Part shown: positions 26,928 to 39,500 of the stretch, in pieces
How the letters are laid out: each line of letters starts with the position of its first letter
Position numbering within the stretch: the first letter of the stretch is position 1
Assembly: GCA_026874595.1 (NCBI GenBank)
Contig: CM049317.1
Coordinates: 26,444,401 to 26,508,400 of the forward strand
DNA: 64,000 nucleotides
Origin: Sipunculus nudus
Taxonomy: Eukaryota; Annelida; Sipuncula; Golfingiida; Sipunculidae
Direction: 5' to 3'
Position numbers and translations under genes: made by a program
Notes under the pieces: model-generated
The model's database searches: none
What the model was told of the DNA's origin: nothing
The model's input: only the letters and a program-made list of their open reading frames with translations

Positions 26928-29900
26928 AACATTATTTCGCATTTTAAACTTCCAAAATATGTTTTCCACTTCATTAGCGCTACCAACTGGTGACGACTAG
27001 ATTGAGTTTAGAGGCTCGTTTTGTTCACACAGAAAGATCACATTTTATTATATTTATTATAATATTTAATAATAATACAGAAAAGAATTCTAAAATAGTG
27101 TCTTGCATATAATTGTCCAAACCTAAATGACTTGCTTCTAAGACCCGATCACTATCGACGTTCAGTACAAGCAATGCTTGCGAACTGATGGTTACTCTCA
27201 GTACCTATCACGGTACAAAAAGTAATAGAAGTATATCATTAACTTTAGAGAACAATACTTACAGCAGATATAAGTCGAACAGGCGAAGCAAAATCTGGCT
27301 TGTCACATACTTTCAATTAATACGCTTTTATTATTTCCACTTTACATGAAAATTCATATAGAATTGCCCATATCATTTGACAACATAATATATCGAAGGA
27401 ATGATAAAAAATAACAATGAACCTCTGCTCGTTTTGGCTATAACAATTTTTACATTATGTACTGTATGTTAATAGCCTGCCTACTGTATTGGTTAATTTG
27501 GCCCCGTGCTATTCCGCACTACTAAGAACACCCATAATGTGAGGTGTTACTGAGGAGTTTTTCCATTTCGTTTTTCTCTGCGGACTTAGAACAATATCCT
27601 GGCCCTGATGACTTCGGCTGCCGTTTGTTTAGTGTTCCTCTTTAAAATGTAGAGATTTAACTGACAGGTGTTGTCAGCTCAAGTGTTAGAGCGTATTTCT
27701 ATAGCTCCCGATGGCACAAGATCCTATTTTAACAGCCCTGCCCCTAATACCTGCGAGTGCGTCCCTCTTTGCTAACGCTGAGAACGTCTTTGATATAATG
27801 GCCTAGCGCGACCGGTTTAGGCAGACGCCGACAAGCAGATGGCCGGTTTATTACAGACCGCGTGATTAATGTGATGAAAACGTCGCCATCCTTGCCAGGC
27901 GGACCGTCTAGCTGTTTATGGCTTTTCGCAAATGACATTCTATACTGTCCTCTTCAACTAACAGTTTTTTTTCCCTCGAACGTAAGAAACTCGTCTCGAT
28001 CAGAAATAAGGCACATCTAAACGAAGTCTTCTAAAATAGCTATTCCCCTAATACCGTCAATCAAACTGCCGATTCAAAGTCCGAAATTGTGGCCAGATCT
28101 CTGTATAATAGTGTATATGAAGTATTTTACCAGTTCTTGAGCTGTTTCCTTATAATTTACTATAATTCATTATACTTATCCCTATGTTTTGTCTTCCTTT
28201 ATAATAACACCAGAGAATATAATTATAAAACGTTATTAAGAGCAAGGCTTAAATGGGCCTAAAAGGGCATAATCATGTTTAAAGCATGTTGTATTTTACA
28301 CGATAAGTGACGTCTTCACTTTGAAACAATAAGGTACCTGCCAAAATATTGACTTGAAAACGTTGACTTATACTCCCGTACAAGAGTGTTCAAAACGGTG
28401 GACCCGGCGCTCTCACTGGCAGCAACATAAACACATGAAGCGCGAACACCACCTGTGTTGTCCGTTTTCTGTTCATGCATATAAAAGCGGGATTTCACTT
28501 CCATGCACGCTTATGTTCGGACCACAGCATGTGTAAATCAGGAGATGCTTCCAAAAATGTATTACATGTTCTAGCCGTGAGTACACGACTCAAGTAGGCA
28601 TTTATATGGGATGGTAAGCCTAACCTGGGTCGTGATACAAGCAATACGGAGGAATGCATTGCAGTGGTCTTCTATCATAATGTAATCATATCGTTGTAAA
28701 CAGCCTATATTCTTTACATAAAGCTACGAATGATGAATTAACACAAAAGAAAACATGCAAACTCACAGCCAAAAGTGAAACTCTGTCTCTATAGACACCA
28801 GTCATTTCATGTAAAGCGTTCAAGTTGGCTGCCTCCGGCAACCCGTACGACTATGTTTGTATTCATAAGGTCAAAAATTCAAAAACATGCTGAGGGATGA
28901 AACAATATGCTGAGCTCAAACAGATTTGTTCACGCTCATGCAAGGTATTGTTATTTAAGCTTTTACCCTGGACTATCGCACAAATCCGTTGTGATAGGTG
29001 TTACAATGAATTAACATTCGGCCCATTGGCCGTTATGTCAATCCAGCAGAGATATAACAAAGGACATGAAGGTCCATGTATGGACAAGTTTGGACTACTC
29101 CTTGTTTGGGATCTGTCGCGCATTCGCGAAATCGGAGCTCCGGTTAAGAGGCCTTGTAGACACGTGACACGTGAACAATTTTACTCACACGCAGAACCAT
29201 AACAAGCTAAAGGGAAGGGACTGAGATCGTGTACTGGGATGGGTGTACTCTGATTTTGCTGACGATAAAGGTTTTTATTACCTGAGTTTCATTAAACTGA
29301 TCTTAGGTAGGATTACTGAATGCCTTGTTCCGGTGTATGTTACATGATACAAATCTAGGAGTTTATTTAAGTAACCAAATAGGAAAAAAAAAGGCTGATA
29401 TTTAAAATGATAGAGTTCTATTTTATGAGCCTCGCTTTGAAATATTATTTTGATATGTTAATTTATACTTTACACATATTTTCCCATCAACTTCAGGAAA
29501 TTAAACATCTGCTGAGACAAATGCAAACAGGATGCTTATTAACTTGTATATTTGCTCATAACAATGCGCTTTTAAAAATAAATGGATAGTTCTAAAAGAC
29601 CAGATTGATTTTGGGGCAGCTGTCTTCAATTTGGAGTCTATGTCTCTTCATTTTATGTATGGTGAAAGTCTATAACATATGGGAATCGGTTAAAAACAGT
29701 TTTGTCTGTTAGACTGAAGAGAGTACGTTAACATCTACCACGGACGATTGTCAACGACATTCTGCAGTCTCAGTTGGGAAGGCTGTTTAATTTTTCCGCA
29801 TTTTACTATAGAAATACAGGAGTCATGGCTCGGCGTCATACGGAATGTTGTTTTTTTTTTCTCAGAAACAACTGGATACTCTTCTCAATTATATCATCCC

Positions 29901-32185
29901 TAAGGAGAATTTCTATTGGTCTTATCAAGGCCGTTTAAACATCATTATGGATTCCCGGAGACGCAGTATGCTGTGACGGGCCCCATAACACAACAACCAC
30001 AACTCTCCTCCGTAACCTTGCATGCTGGTATCTTTCTTCACCCCGTGATACCCCACATTGATTTAGCTGGACACCTTTATCAACGAGTTTGTGAAATAAG
30101 CCAAAATCTTACACATTTTGCTCTGTCGGTCTCTTCCTTTGACTGAATTCTTACACATTCAGCCGAAATATCATGATAAAATGTTCGTTTTTGCACGGTT
30201 GCCACTTGTCTAGATGAATATTTGCCAATTAGCGTCGTACGAATTAACAAAAGGAAGACAATTTTACCATTCTAACGCAACATGAATTGTTCTTTCAGTG
30301 ATTCATTTGTGAAGGGAGGGAATTTCTTTCTCGTTCAAAAAAAGGATGTAAATTTGTGATTGTGGGGCTTTCTAAACTCATAGGGCCCCTGGTCCAGGGC
30401 CTGCTGTGCCCATGCATCAAGACCGCCGTATCCTTGCATTCCTGACAGTGCATCCGCTTGGCTGCATGTGTCGATTAACAGTCTTAATTCCATCTGGAAC
30501 CGGTAAAATATAATTAAAGCCTAAACCGGAAAGCTGTAATTTAAGCCCAGACCGAATAGCTTGAGTAAGCTGAAATCGATATTGATATTATAAAAAATAA
30601 ACTGTTTCAGAGAATAAAGAGACGAGAAAAAATAAGTGACGAATCGAAGAGGTTTCAGGTTCCAATGAAAATATGCTGACGAGCTAATGCTAGTGGCTTG
30701 GGTATTTTTAAATCTTTAAATTGGTGTCTACCTTATTAATTCATTTCATTTCTTACTTCTGTTAGTACAAGGATAAGGCGTCAGGCCACAGGTGTGTAAT
30801 AAAGACGAAAAGTAGCATTGCATTAAAATATACATGTCTTAATGACATTGAAGCATCCACTTAACACGATCTGGTAGTGAGTCCGTAACATGACCTGTCT
30901 TACACACCTCAACCTTTTGGTGTTAGTTACAGAAACATAAGTGGTGCAGTGGAAAGAGGATATCGAATAAATATACCCTTTCCAGGTGTCGATGTGGTAT
31001 GTTTTTATTGTGGTTTTCGATGTTTTCCTGTTTGCAACCTTATTCAGAAGTGTTGATATAGAGTTACATGACATTTTGTAAGGGTTAGGTTATATAACCC
31101 AGAACAGTCCTTTCAATTTTATATGTTATCAGGTTTACCTTATTTTTTTCTCTCTTTTGGTTTGTAAGGATTTTTTTCAGTTGTAAGGAAGGAGAATTCA
31201 TTTCCCATGATTAGGGCCAGAGCCGCTCATAGGTATGAGAGGGTGCTTTTTCTAGAGCATACCTTGGGCCCAACATGAATTTGTAGCACAGAGCAAACTT
31301 AAAACGGACCTCTGCGGAGGTATATGTGCAATTTCGTACTACTTTTCAAGTCATATGTTTTTTTACTTATGTGGCCCACGTGTAAAAGAGAGGATTACAA
31401 GGATTTATATGTACACAATTGTTCTGACAAATAGACAAATATATGGACAACATGCGAGCAGGTTCAAAATTCAAAATTACAAATTCCCCATGGTCCATTT
31501 CACTTGGACTGTTCCAAAATGAAGGATGGTGATTAACTACAATATTTATTTTTAATAATAAATATTGGTAATACCATGGTATTTATGAGTTAAGAAAAAT
31601 TATGTATAATTCAGTGTTAGAAAATTTATCAGCTTATTTATGATTATTAATAATATGTATCTGAAACTGATCACCTAAATTTGCTCAAATGACAACAAAC
31701 AATCGGAATATTCTCTCTTGAATAATTATGTGATATTACCTATGTAGCCACCAAGATAATGATGAATCACGATGTCAGTCATCAAGATGATGATGAATTA
31801 CGATATCAGCCACCAAGATGATGATGAATACGATATCAGCCTCCAAGATGATGATGAATCACGATGTCAGTCACCAAGATAATGATGAATTACGATATCA
31901 GCCTCCAAGATGATGATAAATTACGCTTTCAGTCACCAAGATAATGATGTATTACGATTGCATTCACCAGGATAATTAAGTATAGCGACCTCAGTTACTA
32001 AGTTAATGAAGTATTTCAATTTCAGTCAGAAAGTTAATGATGAATCACGATATCAGTCTCAAAGATAATGGTGAATTACGATTCCAGTCACAGAGATTTC
32101 TGTGTTTAGCGTGTTGGGAGGTAAGCCCGATTTTATAAACAAAAACTCTTTCATTTCTATCTAGACGACACGTCAAATTCGCTTT

Positions 32186-32225
<40 letters not shown>

Positions 32226-33482
32226 GACGCAGACTATTAGACTGTCAAAGGGAATCATGAATGAAATGTTGCCTCCTAAAAAAGGCAGACACGACATATG
32301 ACCCTCCATTTTCTCTCAGCAGTCTCTGAGGACTTAAACATAGCTCATGATCAGCTTCGTATGTGGTTCCGCCGCACTATTTGGAAGTTGTCACAGCACA
32401 AGATGGACGGGCAGCAAGCCAGGGCGGAGCAGAGGACTGGAGAAAGTTGCCCTTGCAATGGTTGCGAAGCCTCTATTGGATTCTCCCTGAAATTAAGGGG
32501 ACTCCACCTCACAATTGATTAACGATTAATAAAAAAATCCTGCCAAGGATAAATCCTGTAGCAGCAGCGAGGAAATGATCTTTACTATCTGTAATCCATT
32601 TTTACAACAGGATAGGATTACTGGTGCAGGCCCTCGCTTGTGAATAAAGTACGTGTGGACTGCTGGTTTACAAGCGCGGCTCGGTAGTTTGGGTCGGTAT
32701 TCACTGCCTCGTGAATCATTTATCTCCAGTTTCCTTTTACAGTAATGAACATTGATAGGAATAAAGCAGGGCATTAATATCTTTACCGGTGTTGTAAAAC
32801 GATCTAAATTTGATATTGCCCTCTTTTGGCAGGCTTCATTATTTTAAGCTTCCCCGGACCCCGCTGGTAATAGCATATATTATATATGGCCTGTATTGAA
32901 TGGCGTCCGTAACTTGTCCATATAGTAAGGGAATTGCTACAATCTAATCAACAATAGTTCCTTTGGTTGTTAGAGTGTCATGTATTCAAGCATATCGTTT
33001 ACGATCGGAATAAAATAGGCAATGCATCATCAAGGCCCACATAACCTTACTACAAGCTGAACTATGACTCTCTCTCTCATTTTTCTGAGCAGCCCAAGGC
33101 CAACTTCACCCATATTGCGGCCGGAGGGAATCTTCTACATAATGCCAATATATCCGGATCAAACGACCACCGGCCACCAGAGTACAAAACGTATGGGATC
33201 GATAGCAATTGAGCGCTTTCAGACTACACAAAACTTATATCTGTATTGATTTATAATTAATTTTCTATAAAGTACGTGAAACATTGACAGACTAAAGCAC
33301 TTGGTTCTTTACGGAACCTAGAACAGCCCTTTGTATGTAGGAAATTCACAATGGTTTATATTTGCAGGAACACTTGTCTTACTGGATTTATTACTTTTCG
33401 TATTACCTTAATAAAATGGGTTATATAATTTAATAGGCATTTCCATGAATTGGGCAAGAGTGCGCTTTTATATCTATCTATC

Positions 33483-33568
<86 letters not shown>

Positions 33569-36500
33569 CAGTGGTGCTGTTTTGACTTTATATATGAACA
33601 AAGAAATAAACGGTTAAAAAATCATGTCGGAGAATAAGAGGATCAATTTGAAAGCTCTTATATTTGTTTGGGGAAAAGGAAAAGTATGTGAATGGATGAT
33701 AGCACTGTATTTTAAATGGGAATTGATGTATTCATATGATAAGCAGTAAGCTAATGAATAGCTTAGGTACTTTTTCCATAACGAAACTCAGTGTGGCAGG
33801 GCGATTTTTTTTTTACTTTTTATTATAAAGTTTTAATAAAAATGTCACAGGTCAAGGGACAAAGGGATAAGACCAACATTGTTTTGCTAAACGCACATCA
33901 TAATAACAAAACGATTTATTTTCTAAAGGTTATCGGCATTTTTCTACTAAAATGAAAAAAAAAAACTTTTTTTTGTATGCACAGGGTCATTTGAGAACCT
34001 GAGTAACCAACTAACTTTGGCCCTTCTATTTAATCTATAAGCTTTTAGGAGTTAATTTTTTTTTTATTTTTGTTCACAGGACTAGGGCCAATTTAAAATT
34101 CAAAATCCTGGTATAAGACATCAGAACAGCCCTCTGTGGTTCTGTAGAGGTTTCACAATTTTGCTTTTGTTACTTTCTCTTGAATCGATTCTGGGACCTC
34201 TAAGACGGTGTCATTCCAGTTTGAGAGTTAATAACGTGGGTTAAGGCACGTGTACAAACTAATACTGGATTTTATGCTAGGCCCCTGAACTCGTATAGAT
34301 ACCTCATCAATTTCGTTAATTTCGTTATTTTAGGAGGAGCATTTTTTTTTTTCACAAACGTTTCGCGGAATTGGTTTCGTATTTCTTTTATATTTAACAC
34401 TGGCGTTTGTAAAGCAAATGTATAAGAGGAGAAGTATAAATTCAACTTCACTGGAAAGCAGTTTTCTCAACTGCAATAGATAAATCTTAGTAGTTAACCG
34501 TTCATAAAAATAATCAGTAAACTGGCATTGCCCTAACATACCAAAGACAAGAAAAATAAACAAACACAGACGAAACCATCATCTCCTCTTTGAACGATCC
34601 TGCGACAGGTTTGATAGGCAGCTATGCAGCACAATGTGATAATAACACACGGCTCTGTCAGTACTGTAACAGCTTTACCAGACACGCCCAGAAAGTAAGT
34701 CTGGCCGGCTGGCTCAGTCATCTGGCAGCCACCTTCTGTGTAAGCTATCTCCACCTCCCGTCTCAGGGCAGCAGTTCCCAGCAGAGAAAATCGACCGCTC
34801 GAACGGCATCATCTTAGATGTAGGTGACAGCCCGCGACAACGGGCCAGGTTTATACGAAGAAACTTGGTCCTTCCATTATAGAAACCTGTAACAGGAATA
34901 ATGAAAATGGCTGCCCCGGTTGACAGAAGGTCGCTGCCTGTCACTGCGGCTGTCCTGTCTTGCTGGAGATGCTGTTTTCTCTTCTCCATCAGCAACACTT
35001 TGCTGGCTGTGTGTGTAGAGGAGAAATACAAAATTGCTGTTGTGCCCTGTCTGGCTTATAGGAAAATAACGCAGCACTGCTATGCTACGATTTATAGAGC
35101 TAATAACCAAGGCTTATTTGTGTAAATGTTATTATGTGATGTCTGCAGTATATCATCCTAGAAATTAACCCTATGTTTAAGCTGAAGACTTTGATAATTA
35201 CCCCTCTCACCCATAATAAAATAATCTCTCGATATCATAGTATTTAAATGAAGAAATACATGACTACATGTGCACGCTGCCTGTTTTTCTTCATGTATTT
35301 ATTAGGCCATATCTTCATAATTCTTACTCTTCTATAGGCGTATCCTTGTCATATATTCTTACGCCAGTAAATATCACTTTTATTAAACAGTTCAATTATA
35401 CATTTTTGGACACACTTTTTTTTAAAGATAAAACTAAATTAATGAACAGGATATCCAAGTGGTTAATAATCGTCATCCTCTGATAAATAAAAAAATATAC
35501 ATAAAATATTTATTAGATAAAAAAAGATAAATTTGACAATTTTCGACTGTGAGACAACAATAAATATATTTTAAATATGAATGTTAATTTATTTCTTTAA
35601 ATGTTAATTTATCGTAAATACAAATTAAGTTTAAGGTTCAAGTTTTAGGATTTCTCTTTATTTTACTTTAATATAAATTAAGTCTAAGATTAGACACATT
35701 ATTTTTGTTTAATTTTAACTTATTTCTTTTTTTTTTAAATATGTCAGACTTAATTAGAAAAGTCAAACTTAAAGTGTCCAAAATTATGCCTCGACTTCGC
35801 TGTGAATTAGAAACAACATAGTTAATTTATCGCAGAAAAAAATCTATTTTCTATTCTTTATTGAAAGCAATGCAGGCAGGCGCGATTACTACTAATAAAT
35901 AAAGAAACGTCTGAGGCGAGAAGGCCGGAAAAAAAGAAAAGGTTGGAAAGACTTGAGGTGTGGAGCTGAATCAAATAAAAACCTGAAAATGTGTTTCTTA
36001 CGAAACTATGACAGGAAAATATTATTCACACTGGGTTACTATGGCAACGTTATATCCTGGACACCTGTTAATTCAGAATAAAACTATTATAACCCGTTTA
36101 TGTGCAGAGTTCTGTTCACGCAGTCATTCATTCGTAATTAATCAAGATTAGATATGTGATAACTGGTGTCGGGTGCATCCACACAGCGACATTCTCGGGA
36201 ACTAGAGCTTTGTTTCTTTAGATTGCAGGTAGAACTTTTATATTGTAACTACAGTTTGATCTTGTCCTTTACGATGCCGTACTGTTGATTGTCAGGTTTT
36301 AAAAACGTCGTATATGTGAGCTGAACGTGCCAATATAATAAATACGCATCTTTCTTTGATACCAGATCTGCATCCAGGGAGACGCGCGAAAACACAAGAC
36401 ATAAAAAAACGACTCATAATTGGTTTTCTGGGAGGACGGGAGGGGTGAGGCGGACCCCCAAACACCCCTTCCCTCTGAATCCGCACCTGTGCTGTGGAAA

Positions 36501-39500
36501 CTTTAGTCCACTCTGTGTAGGCTCCCTCGGACATTAAGAATTAAACTTTACAAACACAAAGTGTACATTTTTTTTCAATATGATACATTCATTTAAAGTT
36601 AAGAACAGTATAACAAAGAGTTTTTTTCCCCTAGTCCACTGATATTTGAAATATATATGTAAAATATTTTTAGATAACAAAAAAAAAAAATATAAAAAAT
36701 ATAAATTTGATACTATTTGACTGGAAGGCATAACAATAAATCTATTCTAAATATGCATGTTATTTAATATCTTAAAATATTAGTTTATCGTTATTCCAAA
36801 TTAAGTTTAAGGTACAAATTTTAGTTTGTCTTTATTTTATTTTAATACAAATTAGTTTTAGATTGGACACGTTTTTCTATTTTAACTTATTCCTTTTTTT
36901 TAAATAATTTCAAATTTAATGAGAAATGACAGACCAAAAGTTTTCGAAAACTAACTTGACTTTGGTTTGAACTGAACACAACTTAGTTTATATATTGCAG
37001 AAGAATTTTTTATTGTGTATTTATTTATTTTAATTGTGAACAGTGTAGGCAGTCGCAATTACGACTAAGAAATATAGAAACGAGTGAGGCGAGAGTGCCA
37101 AAATAAGGTACAGGTCGGAGAAGACATGATGTGTCGAACAGAATGAAATAAAATCCCAAAAAATATGTTTCTTACAAACTATCATTGGAAAATTATTATT
37201 CAAACCGGGTTACTATGGCAGCGTTGTAGCCTGGACACCTGTTACTTCAGAATAAAACTGTATCAGATCGTATCCCGTTTCTGTGCGGAGTTCTGTTCAC
37301 GCAGTCGTTCACTCGTAATTAATCAAGTTAAGATGTGTGATAACTGGTGTCGGGTTCATTCACACAACGACAATCTTGGGAACTAGGGCTTTTTTTCTAT
37401 GTATTACAGGCAGAGCTTTCATCTTGAAACTACTGTTGTATCTTGTCCTGGACATCGATGCCGCGCCGTTGATTGTCAGGTTTTATAAACATGGTATCTG
37501 TGAGCTGTACGTGCCAATATAATAAAATACGCCTCTTTCTTTGATACCAGATCTGTATCCAGGGAAAAGCGTGGCACCAGCACATAGGAACAAGGTTGTC
37601 TTATAAACGTGAATGTTATCAATATAAGCCAGAGCGCATAATGCGATTTGCATATAGACTTCTGGCATGGCAATTACCACGATGCGCAGACTCTGACTCA
37701 CAGGACTAAGGCTCTGCTGTTAAGGGACTGTTATAGGCCAAATTGGACAAGCATTTGTTCAAGAATAATTGCATAAACATGTCTGTTTTCATGGTATGGA
37801 CTGTACGGAATATTTAACATTTTGTAAACATGGGCATGTGAAATGTAAACAGAAGGTGTTTCCTTGAAATGTAACAATTTTTTTTTTGAGTTTGACAGTT
37901 GAGACAAGTAGTTCCGGTCGTCCCATTTTGCCAAAGTAGAAGTCTGGCGGAAGGGTGGACAATTTTTAGGAAATTTCCGCACTCTGAAAGTCTTTCGAGA
38001 TGTCAGAGTGCCTCGCACAGTTTTGACGAGAACCGCACTGTAAGGCTCGCTTAGGTTACAAATATGTTCGTCATATGTTCATACCTCCAGGTATACTCTA
38101 TCACTTAAAATAAACCAGAAAAAAAACCCGTTAAATATGTTTAGATATGTTAAACATATGCGGTGGGAATCCCGTTGTAACTCGTGCAGCATATATAAGT
38201 CGATCCCTTAAACGGTTGTTTAATTTCCGACCGCATGAATACAAGAATGACTCGCACTGGTTACTTCAATGGACAACTTGTACACGAAACAGGGAATTAC
38301 TTATTATCATACAGATTGGTTTTTAATTTGGTTTGTGCGTTTTTATGTATTATTTTTTGTAATTATTTATCACCAGTAGCCCGATGATAAGAGTACAGGC
38401 TGTTTACCATGATATCAATGCAATAGGGCGGATGGCCGTTGAAGTGCATGTCTCGGTATGACTTGTATCATGACTCAGGCTTCGTGTTATCACGCCTAGC
38501 AAAGCAAACTAGACCTCTGCCTGTGTTATTATTATCGGATTTATCGCACATGATGAAACTCGTATCTAAACAATACTACGGCTTATATTTTGTCGAATAA
38601 CCTAGTCTTGTAAATTGGACCATGGCTTTTGTGTGGGATTATTACTGAATCGTTATAAAATGTTTTTGTCGAAACCCTGGTTTCCCTGCCGCAAAATCGC
38701 TTCAGTCATATAGTAATATGATATGAGTGTCTGTAACGTTTATAGAATGCAATTACAATCAACCTGCAAAAATTGAAATATTAGTTTAGTCAATCTTGAC
38801 TTAAGCCATATAATGAATATTTACTGATATACATGAGCTTAAGATAGCCTTATTCGGCAGTAATAAGCAGTCGAAGAGCGTGCAATGAAATTCATGACTA
38901 ATAGGCTATATATAGTTTATAAGCCTGAAGGTCTAAGGGGCGCATAGATGATCACCCGGGGGGGGGGGGGGGGTTCTGCTCAACAACCTTTTACAATTTA
39001 ACAAGTGTGGTATTGCTGGTGGACATGCATACATGCATACACACATGCAAAAACAAGGGAAGGAAACGGTGTGGAAAGGAAACTTTCCATCGCGGCCTTT
39101 CGTTTTTGCGCTTAAATTATTCCATTTACATGTTTTCAACCCCTGCCCCCCCCCCCTCAAGTCCCCCTTTCACTGTGAAATCAGAAGGCTCTATAAACAC
39201 ATAGAGAGATATTGAAATTTCGATCCATTCGGGCGATCAAAATGAACAAGTCAGGTTGCTCACTCAGCATGTTTTGATATGGGTTCATTAATGATGTTAC
39301 CTGTCTCTCTTATATCCACTTACATTCACCTAACCTTAACGGAACTAATCGAGGGAAAATGCACCTTCTTGCAATAACCTGTGTATGCTGTTTCATTACT
39401 CTAACCGTATATCTGTTTCTTTTTCTATATATTATTTAATATTTTATTCTGGTACACTCAAGAGGTAACCGCCCCCTCTATATAAATCCTGGCCTAACTA

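Noticed and set aside
28897-29202. 101-codon frame with several cysteines
   Set aside because: It falls wholly inside a family-B dispersed repeat and the frame is broken in other copies.
31748-32092. CRISPR-like array
   Set aside because: The units are contiguous with no unique spacers and the genome is animal, so it is a minisatellite.
34901-35125. Secreted small protein gene in intron 2
   Set aside because: Signal-like hydrophobic run but no homology, no splice or poly(A) context and an equally open reverse frame. Kept only as a finding about the GC-rich island.
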